Positions 43,093 to 49,435 of a stretch of DNA of 49,435 nt are shown here, in pieces. Numbering within the stretch: position 1 is the first letter of the stretch; each line of letters starts with the position of its first letter. The notes under the pieces are model-generated. The model had not been told where the DNA came from. It did no database searches and worked only from the letters and a program-made list of their open reading frames with translations. The DNA is from UBA1801 sp035353395 (lineage in GTDB: Bacteria; Acidobacteriota; Holophagae; Holophagales; Holophagaceae). The stretch lies in contig DAOPZL010000017.1 in NCBI GenBank assembly GCA_035353395.1, forward strand, positions 1 through 49,435. Reading direction: 5' to 3'. Both the position numbers and the translations under genes were made by a program.

Positions 43093-43509
43093 ATGACCCT
43101 GTCGCAGGCCCGGATGGGCAAGTCCGAGATCGTGGTGGCGGTGAGCGCCGGGAGGGACCTCCTGGCGCTCCTGACGGCCGAGGCGCCGGCTTCCGGCGGC
43201 ACCGGGGAGGCCCCGGACCGCGTGTTCTGGCTTGCGATGGACGGGCGCCTCCCGTCGAGGGAGGCGATTCCGCCGGACCCGGCAGGCCCCGGCATCGCGG
43301 CGACGATCGGCGAAGCCCTCCGGGGGCTCCTGGATCCCTGGCAGTGGTGGCTGCTCCACCCGGTCGAGGTCCATCCGCGCTGGCGGGCGGCGCTCCGGGA
43401 CGAGATCCAGCGGCGGTTTCCCGGCTGGACCGAGGATCCCCGGCGCCATGCCGCGGGCTGGCACACCTGCCTCGAGTGGCATGCGCGCCTGGCGGAGGGC
43501 GAGGGCTAG
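43093..43509 (+). CDS. Hypothetical protein
   Basis: A 138-aa soluble protein I do not recognise. It has a Trp-rich central part (LLDPWQWWLLHPVEVHPRW) and a C-terminal RRHAAGWHTCLEWHARLAEG with several His and Trp. No signal peptide or membrane segment. GGAGG lies 7 nt before ATG 43093; ATG 43009 is less likely. Its 3' end overlaps by 4 nt with the convergent hexapeptide-repeat gene. Confidence 0.65.
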   Translation: MTLSQARMGKSEIVVAVSAGRDLLALLTAEAPASGGTGEAPDRVFWLAMDGRLPSREAIPPDPAGPGIAATIGEALRGLLDPWQWWLLHPVEVHPRWRAALRDEIQRRFPGWTEDPRRHAAGWHTCLEWHARLAEGEG

Positions 43510-44129
43510 GGCATCTCCTGGTCGCACAGGGCCGCGCGCTGGATGACCGTCCCGGGGCGGAGCAGGGCGCCCGGGGCGAGGACCGCGTTGGCGCCCAGGC
43601 GCGCACCGTCGCCGACGAGGGCGCCGAACTTCGGGCGGCCGGTCGGATGGAGCCCTCCCTCCAGCCGGACGAGCACCTCCGAGTTGGGGCGCTCGTTGCG
43701 GTAGTTGCAGACGATGCTCCCGGCCTCGAGGTTCACCCCGGCCCCCAGGAGGGAGTCGCCGACGAAGTTGAAGTGGGCCAGCTTGGCCCCCGCGAACAGG
43801 AACGACGACTTCAGCTCCGAGCCCGGTCCCACGACGCAATCCTCGGCGAGCCAGTTCCCCCCGCGCAGGTAGGCGCCCGCGGCCACGAGGCATCCGGCCC
43901 CGACGATCAGCGGCCCCTTGAGGACGGCCCCGGCCTCGATCCGGGCGCTCCGGTGGAGGGCGATCCCGCCTTCGATCTGGTATTCCCCGGCCGGGAGGTT
44001 CGCCAGCAGCTCGCGGACGAGGGCTTCCGCCCGGGAGGTGATCTCCCAGGGATCGAGCGCGGCCCAGGGCGCGAGGGGCGAAGCGGCGAAGGAGGCGATG
44101 AAGCTGTGGAGGTCGAGGCTGGGGGGCAT
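43506..44129 (-). CDS. Left-handed beta-helix (hexapeptide repeat) acyltransferase-like protein
   Basis: A 207-aa protein with hexapeptide repeats over about residues 52-190 (IALHRSARIEAGAVLKG, LIVGAGCLVAAGAYL, SELKSSFLFAGAKLAHFNFVGDSLLGAGVNLEAG). The ELKSSFLFAGAKLAHFNFVGDS segment recalls the C-terminal acetyltransferase part of GlmU. It lacks the nucleotidyltransferase domain. AGGA lies 6 nt before ATG 44129. Acetyl- or acyltransfer to a sugar is likely, substrate unknown. Confidence 0.8.
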   Translation of the reverse strand: MPPSLDLHSFIASFAASPLAPWAALDPWEITSRAEALVRELLANLPAGEYQIEGGIALHRSARIEAGAVLKGPLIVGAGCLVAAGAYLRGGNWLAEDCVVGPGSELKSSFLFAGAKLAHFNFVGDSLLGAGVNLEAGSIVCNYRNERPNSEVLVRLEGGLHPTGRPKFGALVGDGARLGANAVLAPGALLRPGTVIQRAALCDQEMP

Positions 44130-44187
44130 GGGAATCCTGGTGGGAATGAAGGGAGGGGCACGGAGCCCGGGGTGCTCCGGGGGGCGG

Positions 44188-44688
44188 TCAGGCCGTGACG
44201 AAGAAGGCGGGGTGGTGGGTGGCGACGCCCTGGGGAACCGTCTCCGTGAACGGCAGGACGAGGAAGACCTCGGGTGGGACGTCCTCCACCCTCAGCGCAG
44301 GGCTGTGGCGGAAGCCGAACCGCTCGTAGTAGCAAGGGTCGCCCACGAGCAGGCAGCCGTTCGCGCCGAGCTCGCGGAGGGCCGCAAGGCCCTCCCGGAC
44401 CAGCCGCGACCCGATGCCCTGCCGCTGGCGTGCGGGGGTGACGGCCACGGGGCCGAGGGTGAACCACCCCACATCGCGCCCGTCGACCAGGGCGGGAGAG
44501 AAGGCGATGTGGCCGACGACCTGCCCCTGGTCCTCGGCCACCAGGGAGAGGGTGAGCGCCCCGGCCTTCCTGAGGGCCTCGACGACCAGATGCTCGGTCT
44601 GGTGGCTGAAAGGATGGTACGCGAAGGCCTCCAGGTTGAGGGTGCGGATGGCGGCGTGATCGGAGGGGACTTCGGGACGGATGAGCAT
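44188..44688 (-). CDS. GNAT family N-acetyltransferase (YhbS-like)
   Basis: A 166-aa acetyltransferase. LIRPEVPSDHAAIRTLN start, GPVAVTPARQRQGIGSRLV acetyl-CoA loop, and GDPCYYERFGFRHSPAL, the Y-ER-GF segment typical of YhbS-like GNATs. GAGGAA precedes ATG 44688. Substrate unknown. Confidence 0.88.
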   Translation of the reverse strand: MLIRPEVPSDHAAIRTLNLEAFAYHPFSHQTEHLVVEALRKAGALTLSLVAEDQGQVVGHIAFSPALVDGRDVGWFTLGPVAVTPARQRQGIGSRLVREGLAALRELGANGCLLVGDPCYYERFGFRHSPALRVEDVPPEVFLVLPFTETVPQGVATHHPAFFVTA

Positions 44689-44740
44689 GGGGATTCCTCG
44701 AAGAAGGGCCAAGCCGGGACTCCGGCCCGGCGGACGGACT

Positions 44741-45133
44741 TCATCCCGCGACGGCCGTGAGGTTCATCGTGAGCAGGACGCCCGGTTTCGGCAGCTCGCT
44801 GACGCCGATGACCGTCCGGGCGGGCCGGTGCGTTCCCATCACCTCCACGTAGGCCGCGTTCATCGCCTCGAAATCGGCCATGTGCTTGAGGAAGATGTTG
44901 ATGTGGAGGACGTGGTCCAGGTCGGAATCCACCGATTCCAGCATGACCTTGAAGGAGCGGAGGATCTGCCGGGTCTGGGAGGCGACGTCCGGGCCGGCCA
45001 ACCTGCCCGTGGCCGGATCCACCCCGGCGGTGCCGCCGATGGTGATGAACTCGCCGACCTTGGCGACGTGGTTGTAGGGGCCGATGGGCGTCGGCGTGCC
45101 GGCCGGGGTGAGGGTTTCGACTTTCTGGGCCAT
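44741..45133 (-). CDS. ridA: RidA family (YjgF/YER057c/UK114) protein
   Basis: A 130-aa RidA-type protein. GPYNHVAKVGEFITIGGTAG at the N terminus and RPARTVIGVSELPKPGVLLTM at the C terminus, which includes the conserved Arg that binds imine carboxylates. RidA hydrolyses reactive enamine/imine products of PLP enzymes to keto acids and ammonia. GGAGG lies 4 nt before the ATG. It may be a general housekeeping copy or a divergent paralogue. Confidence 0.85.
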   Translation of the reverse strand: MAQKVETLTPAGTPTPIGPYNHVAKVGEFITIGGTAGVDPATGRLAGPDVASQTRQILRSFKVMLESVDSDLDHVLHINIFLKHMADFEAMNAAYVEVMGTHRPARTVIGVSELPKPGVLLTMNLTAVAG

Positions 45134-45177
45134 GGAACCTCCGTGGGAAACGGGTCAAGCTCGAGGGCGGGGTGCGG

Positions 45178-45436
45178 TCAGCGGCGCGGCCTGCCGAAGA
45201 GCAGCCGGAGCTCGTCCTTGGCTGCCTCGAGGCGGGCGAGCTGGGCAGCCGGAAGGTGCCTGCCCGCCCGGTTGATGTAGAAAGTCAGCATGGACATGGC
45301 GGAGCGGAAGGGGTCGGCCTTGCGGCGCCGGCTGCGCTCGGCGGAGTCCTTGAGCGAACGGGCGATCCGGCGCGGGTCCTCTGGTCTCGGTTACCTCCCG
45401 GGACCAGGGCTCGCCTCTCGCAGGTCTCGCGCACAT
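45178..45436 (-). pseudogene. DUF3175 protein gene with internal deletion and frame change
   Basis: The C-terminal part reads DPRRIARSLKDSAERSRRRK, then SAMSMLTFYINRAGRHLPA and ends AKDELRLLFGRPRR, matching DUF3175 as I remember it. The N-terminal WSREVTET of the family is also present, but in another frame. The roughly 15-20 residues normally between them (acidic, ending FTW) are missing. The gene is therefore internally deleted and frame-shifted, or the assembly is wrong here. It lies about 390 bp from the left edge of the low-GC cassette array. Confidence 0.72.
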
Positions 45437-45847
45437 CTTGGCAGTCCGTGGGTCGCATCCAGGGGTCGTCTCGCCGATGGGTCAGGGGGTTGTCCTCATC
45501 CTAGAGGCAGGGCAGGGCGCCCCACAAGCCCGCCCCGATCCCGTGCGCGATGGGGCGCCCCCACACCCAGGGCGCCGTCGACATTCCCCGGAACAGGATC
45601 TCGGTCACCTCCTGGCCATGTGGGTCCCCCCGGCACCGGTCCGCCTGTCTCGATACCAGACTCCCCCAAGGGCCGTTCCGGGTAGAATGACTCATGCCAT
45701 CCGTCCTTTTTTAGTCTGCCTATCCAGGCCTCCCCCGCACCCAGTCCCAGGGGATTTTCAACATTTACTCTCCCCCTCCTCCCGATTTAGCCGAATCAAC
45801 AACCGTTGAAATAAATCGTCCAATTCTCGTTAGGCAGGCTTCCCCCT
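45437..45847. other. Non-coding junction between core chromosome and cassette array
   Basis: This 411-nt stretch has no credible gene. GC content falls sharply after about 45690. It ends with the core site GTTAGGC at 45829-45835. A TTTTCAAC/GTTGAAA pair (about 45756-45764 and 45805-45811) forms a loose inverted repeat. No integrase gene or clear attC inverse core is visible. Confidence 0.6.
45829..45835 (+). other. Integron recombination core site (attI-like or degenerate attC end)
   Basis: GTTAGGC, identical to the 3' core of the two attC sites downstream, sits 12 nt before a cassette-like gene. The upstream flank has no paired GCCTAAC or L boxes, so it is either an attI site or the remnant of an attC. 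Confidence 0.55.
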
Positions 45848-47080
45848 ATGACACCTATCCCTTCCAAACAACCAAGCAATTCCTCTACTCTTCAAATCTC
45901 CTTCGCTCGATGTTTAAGATATGCAATTCTGTTTCCATTTTTTTTTCTTACCCTTAACGCAGGGATTTTAAATATTTTTCAAAAAAACATCTCCGTCGAC
46001 ATCCGCGTCACAGATGCCAACGGCATACCTATCCCGTATGTCACCATATGGGGATTTACAAATCCCTGTGACGGTGATGTTTTTACGCGCAGACAATACC
46101 CAGAAAAAAATAAACCGTGGTACCAAATTGATGCAGTCGATCTTGCCAGAATTGCGGACCGCTATAAAGAATCGTGTGAATTGGTGCATTGGTTTGAGCA
46201 GCCAATCCGGAGTGGCCTTGGAATTATCATCATGACCGATGCCAAAGGACATGTTCGCAATAAAGTAGACTTCAAGGACTTGGCCATTGATACCCGGCCT
46301 GATATGACGTTGATTGGGTATGCCTTTATGCGTCGGGGTTACCTTACAAAGGTAGCTCAGATCCAGGCCGATGCAAAACAATGTCATTTTGATCTCAACA
46401 TAGTGCTTGAGCCAGATCCTGTCGCACCACCGAAGCCCGATTGTGAGTATCAAACTTCGTTTGATCGTATTCGATTCGAGTTGTCTGATTCCCGCAAAAA
46501 TGAGCGCATGTCAGGCAGCAACGAGACGCGCCTCGCAAAAATTCGTTCCGTAATGGAGTTGGCAGCCCGGCAGGCCATTGAGGCTGGTGATCGGAGAACA
46601 GCAGCAAAAATCTATGCCCGAATGGAGACATTACCAACCCTGACTTATGTGAATGGTCAAATAGTCGGGTTCAAACAAACCGATACTGAAGCACCAGAAA
46701 ATCGTGTTGCCATCTTTAAGGCGATCGAGCTTGATCCCAACAACGATTACCTGGCCATGCGAGCTGTACGTGAAAAGGGTCGTCAAGTGATTGCAAGTCT
46801 GTCGCGCCCAATCATGACGAAAGAAGATCGAGAACGAATGTTGGCATTCGTAGAAATTGAAGAAGATGCCATGGCCAAGCATGGAGACCACGCCTGGATG
46901 TTTGATCGTGTGGGATTATTCTATGACTATGCTAGGCTTGAACTGTGGGAGAAAGCATACCAGGAATTACGACGGTTGCGTCAGTTTGAGCCCCATGGCG
47001 ATAACTACGATAACATGTTGTCCGATCTGAAATTTCGTATGAAAAGAGCTGGTGTGGAAGCTCCAAAAGAATGGCAATGA
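45848..47080 (+). CDS. Cassette-borne hypothetical protein with N-terminal anchor and helical C-terminal half
   Basis: A 410-aa protein I do not recognise. A hydrophobic stretch at about residues 24-42 could be a signal anchor. Residues 48-75 (ISVDIRVTDANGIPIPYVTI) look like an Ig/carboxypeptidase-regulatory-like beta domain. Residues 215-405 are alpha-helical with TPR-like spacing (YARLELWEKAYQELRRLRQF). The gene is markedly lower in GC than the core chromosome and starts 12 nt after the cassette core site, with only a weak AGG before the ATG. The protein is probably exported or membrane-tethered, facing the periplasm. Function unknown. Confidence 0.75.
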   Translation: MTPIPSKQPSNSSTLQISFARCLRYAILFPFFFLTLNAGILNIFQKNISVDIRVTDANGIPIPYVTIWGFTNPCDGDVFTRRQYPEKNKPWYQIDAVDLARIADRYKESCELVHWFEQPIRSGLGIIIMTDAKGHVRNKVDFKDLAIDTRPDMTLIGYAFMRRGYLTKVAQIQADAKQCHFDLNIVLEPDPVAPPKPDCEYQTSFDRIRFELSDSRKNERMSGSNETRLAKIRSVMELAARQAIEAGDRRTAAKIYARMETLPTLTYVNGQIVGFKQTDTEAPENRVAIFKAIELDPNNDYLAMRAVREKGRQVIASLSRPIMTKEDRERMLAFVEIEEDAMAKHGDHAWMFDRVGLFYDYARLELWEKAYQELRRLRQFEPHGDNYDNMLSDLKFRMKRAGVEAPKEWQ

Positions 47081-47134
47081 CTGCACAGCAACTCTGGTCC
47101 AAATTTCTTCTTCGTGTCCTGGCCTGCCTAACCC

Positions 47135-48604
47135 TAATACCGTTCACTTAAGCCTTGACAGGCCAAGTTGAGGGCCTAGATTCTGTGTAGGGCTCACCAT
47201 GGCCAGGACAGCAGCACAGCTTGAGGGTGGAACGCGGATCTCAGATTTCATCACTCTCGGGGTGGTGGCCCGGCTTTTCCCGGCCGAGCGGGTGGAAGCC
47301 GTGCTCCGGGAAACCGGACGCACAAGCCAGCGCCATCGCGACCTGCCTGCCCATGTGGTGATCTATTACGTCATCGCCCTGGCTCTGTTCACCCAGGCCT
47401 CCTGCAGGGAGGTCCTGCGCTGCCTCATGGAAGGCCTCCGCTGGCTGCAGGGCGCCCCGAACGAGTTGCATATCGCCGGGAAGTCTGCCATCTCCCAGGC
47501 CCGCGCCCGCCTCGGTTGGGAGCCCCTCCAGCGCCTTCACGATGAGATCGTCCATCCCATTGCCACGCCACAGACTCCTGGGGCCTGGTATCGCCAGTGG
47601 CGCATCGTCAGCATCGACGGCAGCACCCTGGATGTCCCCGAGGACCCTGCCATCGAGGCCGAGTTCGGTCGCCCCTCCTCCGCCCGGGGCACCAGCGCCT
47701 ATCCTCAGATCCGTTTCGTCTCCCTGGTCGAGAGCGGCACCCATGTGCTCTTCGCCTCGCGCATGGAGGGCTTCAATACCAGCGAGAAGGCGCTTGCCCA
47801 CCAGGTGATCCCGTCCCTCACGCCAGGCATGCTCTGTCTCGCGGATCGCGGCTTCTACGGCTTCGAGTTCTGGAACAAGGCCAGGGCCACTGGCGCCGAA
47901 CTGCTCTGGCGCGTCAATGCCAAGCTCGGCCTCCCACGCGAGGAGGAGCTTGAAGACGGCTCCTTTCTCTCCACCCTCTACCCCACCCGCGAATACCGCC
48001 ACCCCTCCAAGGGAGTCAGGGTGCGGGTCATCGAATACACCCTCCAGAGCGTTCCGATGCCTCCCGACGCCGAGGGCGAGACCACCTACCGCATCATCAC
48101 CACGCTCCTGGACCCCAAGGCTGCTCCAGCTGTCGAGTTGGCCGCCCTCTACCCGGAACGCTGGGAGATCGAGTCCGCCTTTGACGAGTTGAAGACCCAT
48201 CTCCGAGGCCGTCAGATGCTCCTGCGCAGCAAGACGCCCGACCTCGTCCGCCAGGAGTTCTACGGCCTTATGATGGCCCACTTCGCCATCCGGGGCCTGA
48301 TGCATGAAGCCGCGCTCCAGGCCAAGCTCGATCCCGATCGACTATCGTTCGTCCATGCCGTGAGGGTCGTCCGCCGCACCCTGCCGCACTTCGCGGCTCT
48401 CTCCCCCCAGCCCAGCGCCTGATCGCCCACGCCACCATCCTGCGGGAACTCATAGTGGAACCGGCCAGCTCCAGCCGGAACCGATCCAATCCCAGGGGCG
48501 TCAAGCGTAAGATGAGCAACTGGAACGTCCGCGACAGAACCATCAAATGCAACGCCCTTCAACATTCCAGTATTTCCATAGTTGGTGTTAAGTGAACCGT
48601 ATTG
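47135..48604 (+). mobile_element. IS4-family insertion sequence inside the first attC
   Basis: A 1470-bp element. Terminal inverted repeats TAATACCGTTCACTTAAG (47135-47152) and the complement of 48587-48604 match at 15 of 18 positions and resemble IS4 ends. The 10-bp target duplication TGCCTAACCC lies at 47125-47134 and 48605-48614. The duplicated target contains the attC inverse core GCCTAAC. One transposase gene is present. Confidence 0.92.
47199..48422 (+). CDS. IS4-family transposase, probably frameshifted near its C terminus
   Basis: A 407-aa DDE transposase. IVSIDGSTLDVPED holds the first Asp, LCLADRGFYGFEFWN the second, and the YREK signature Y-x2-R-x3-E-x6-K is seen exactly in YPERWEIESAFDELK. 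After a C6 run at 48405-48410 the frame ends early at 48422. The -1 frame stays open to 48595 and encodes SNPRGVKRKMSNW, like the C termini of many IS4 transposases. A one-base loss in the C run, a sequencing error or programmed -1 frameshifting are all possible. About 57 residues are lost if it is a mutation. Confidence 0.88.
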   Translation: MARTAAQLEGGTRISDFITLGVVARLFPAERVEAVLRETGRTSQRHRDLPAHVVIYYVIALALFTQASCREVLRCLMEGLRWLQGAPNELHIAGKSAISQARARLGWEPLQRLHDEIVHPIATPQTPGAWYRQWRIVSIDGSTLDVPEDPAIEAEFGRPSSARGTSAYPQIRFVSLVESGTHVLFASRMEGFNTSEKALAHQVIPSLTPGMLCLADRGFYGFEFWNKARATGAELLWRVNAKLGLPREEELEDGSFLSTLYPTREYRHPSKGVRVRVIEYTLQSVPMPPDAEGETTYRIITTLLDPKAAPAVELAALYPERWEIESAFDELKTHLRGRQMLLRSKTPDLVRQEFYGLMMAHFAIRGLMHEAALQAKLDPDRLSFVHAVRVVRRTLPHFAALSPQPSA

Positions 48605-48605
48605 T

Positions 48606-48729
48606 GCCTAACCCCACGTTCAAGTCGGACCCAACCGGCACTGGCAGCTTCCATGTTTCTCGTTCATGATTTCACGTCTTCGTTCAACATGCGGCTGCCG
48701 GTTGGGCCGCTTAACTTTTTTCGTTAGGC
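48606..48729 (+). other. attC site 1 (right-hand copy after IS insertion)
   Basis: A 124-bp site: inverse core GCCTAAC (48606-48612), L-box GTTCAAG (48618-48624), central imperfect inverted repeat (around CAACCGGCA and TGCCGGTTG), L-box GCTTAAC (48709-48715) and core GTTAGGC (48723-48729). It is the 3' end of cassette 1. The IS4 element split it from the first GCCTAAC copy at 47127-47133. Confidence 0.85.
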
Positions 48730-48734
48730 TCACC

Positions 48735-49253
48735 GTGCGAAGAGAAACGTTATCCAAGCTTCTCGTCCTCTTGGGGGTTAGTTCTTCGCCTGCATTAGCG
48801 GATGGCATCGACTTAGTGCCATACCTTACTCGCGTTGGTGGGCACAAAAGTGCTCTGATGGTTGCCGCACTAATCACTGTCGTAATGATATTCAACTATC
48901 TTCTCAATCTACTCGTCATAGCGCTACCATCACGCAAAGCATCTCCACATACATTCCGCAAATTGGTTTATGAAACCATAGGCATCACCCTGATTGGCCA
49001 AATTGCTGACCGTGTTGGAGCCTTTCTCGCTATCTTGTCGGTCGATCTACTCATTCAATTTTTTAACCTACACGGCGAAAAGTGGGCGCTCCCGCTAATC
49101 TTGATCAACTTCTTCTTTCCAGCAGTTGTGATTTTCTTTGTTGTTTTCTTCTTCACTTCGCATCGTTGGCTTGTGCCTAGGGCGATAGCTATTACGATAT
49201 CAATCGTTGCAGCCTTCGTCACAAATCCATCGTGGGCTTTACTACTTTTCTAG
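48735..49253 (+). CDS. Cassette-borne membrane protein with signal peptide and four helices
   Basis: A 172-aa protein starting at GTG 48735, 6 nt into the cassette. Residues 1-23 look like a cleavable signal (LLVLLGVSSSPALA then DG). Four hydrophobic segments follow (MVAALITVVMIFNYLLNLLV, GITLIGQIADRVGAFLAILS, LPLILINFFFPAVVIFFVVF, AITISIVAAFV). An in-frame ATG at 48666 lies inside attC and would give an odd N terminus. GC content is low, as in cassette 1. No family recognised. It lies between two 124-bp attC sites. Confidence 0.75.
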   Translation: MRRETLSKLLVLLGVSSSPALADGIDLVPYLTRVGGHKSALMVAALITVVMIFNYLLNLLVIALPSRKASPHTFRKLVYETIGITLIGQIADRVGAFLAILSVDLLIQFFNLHGEKWALPLILINFFFPAVVIFFVVFFFTSHRWLVPRAIAITISIVAAFVTNPSWALLLF

Positions 49254-49266
49254 GTCATCCCGTCTG

Positions 49267-49390
49267 GCCTAACCAATCGTTCAACTCGGACGCTGCAGCC
49301 ACTTCCCGCTTCCTCCCTCATGCATTCAGATTTCTCATCCCCTCCCTTCATCCGGCTGGCTGCACCGCCGGTTAACTCCGCTCGTTAGGC
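49267..49390 (+). other. attC site 2
   Basis: A 124-bp site: GCCTAAC (49267-49273), GTTCAAC (49279-49285), central imperfect inverted repeat (GCTGCAGCC against GGCTGCACC), GGTTAAC (49370-49376) and GTTAGGC (49384-49390). It ends cassette 2. Its length equals that of attC 1, and the outer boxes and spacing match. Confidence 0.88.
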
Positions 49391-49417
49391 CGCACCTACC
49401 ACTATCAGGAGAAACAC

Positions 49418-49435
49418 ATGCCTTGGATTCAGCCT
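49418..49435 (+). CDS. Start of a third cassette gene (cut by window end)
   Basis: ATG at 49418, 27 nt after the attC core, with AGGAG (49407-49411) 6 nt upstream. Only six codons are visible (MPWIQP). The product cannot be identified. Confidence 0.5.

Larger units (their letters stand above)
45829..49435 (+). mobile_element. Integron gene-cassette array, at least three cassettes
   Basis: Each gene is followed by a site bounded by GCCTAAC and GTTAGGC, all genes point the same way, and the base composition is distinctly lower in GC than the rest of the window. Cassette 1 (45830 to 48723, minus the IS), cassette 2 (48724-49384) and the start of cassette 3 (from 49385) are visible. No integron integrase lies in the window. 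Confidence 0.82.

Noticed and set aside
45290..45685. 131-aa plus-strand open frame left of the cassette array
   Set aside because: Arg/Pro/Gly-rich with no family features and antisense to the DUF3175 remnant; no ribosome binding site support.
45690..45835. A full attC site at the left edge of the array
   Set aside because: GTTAGGC is present, but upstream there is only GCCTATC at about 45718 and no L boxes, so a complete attC is not supported.
1..49435. CRISPR array, tRNA or rRNA genes, prophage structural genes
   Set aside because: No regularly spaced repeats, cloverleaf-type genes or phage structural genes were recognised on either strand by eye; a tRNA missed by eye cannot be excluded.

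Overview
The window is high-GC DNA, visibly about two thirds G+C except for the last 3.7 kb, with dense operons, strong GGAGG-type ribosome binding sites, some GTG and TTG starts, and signal peptides of the Gram-negative periplasmic type. The gene content (anaerobic-type purine catabolism, BMP-family nucleoside transporters, RecBCD) and composition would fit an acidobacterium of the Holophagae (Geothrix/Holophaga-like). That placement is an inference from general knowledge, not something the sequence proves. One assembly gap (2482-2581) is present. It is flanked by a 55-bp duplicated contig end, so the gene it seems to break is probably intact.

Positions 1-30,000 form a purine salvage and catabolism island. 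A leftward operon (8518 down to 1) encodes a three-subunit xanthine-dehydrogenase-type hydroxylase, a YgeY-type hydrolase, a zinc-ribbon threonine-synthase-like PLP enzyme, a HyuA/YgeZ-type dihydropyrimidinase homologue and the start of YgeW, the knotted transcarbamoylase. This parallels E. coli xdhABC-ygeWXY-hyuA, but the YgeX (diaminopropionate ammonia-lyase) place is taken by the threonine-synthase-like enzyme. To the right are a BMP binding protein, a PepD-like dipeptidase, a radical SAM protein, a GMP reductase and a guanine-deaminase-like protein. Two complete BMP-type nucleoside ABC importers follow, one on each strand (15332-19973 and 25387-20624). A second, XdhD-like molybdenum hydroxylase is encoded on the minus strand (29682-26037), followed by a MoaD/ThiS-like sulfur carrier. 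Three related AT-rich palindromic elements sit in front of three of these purine units, two of them directly next to TTGACT-type promoters. Three hairpin repeats built from 9-nt units occupy three gaps of the xdh-yge operon.

Positions 29,780-45,440 are mostly ordinary chromosome: a small membrane protein, a ThyX-like protein with an altered signature, a methyltransferase, two acetyltransferases, Nudix, YciI, RidA and hexapeptide-repeat proteins, a recC-recB-recD operon and rmuC. A DUF3175 gene with an internal deletion and frame change lies at the edge of the next region.

Positions 45,829-49,435 have clearly lower GC and look like an integron gene-cassette array. Two 124-bp attC-type sites (GCCTAAC ... 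GTTAGGC, with internal L boxes) delimit cassettes for a 410-aa unknown protein, a four-helix membrane protein and a third gene cut by the window end. An IS4-family element of 1470 bp has landed in the inverse core of the first attC, making a 10-bp target duplication, and its transposase carries a likely frameshift. No integrase gene is visible.
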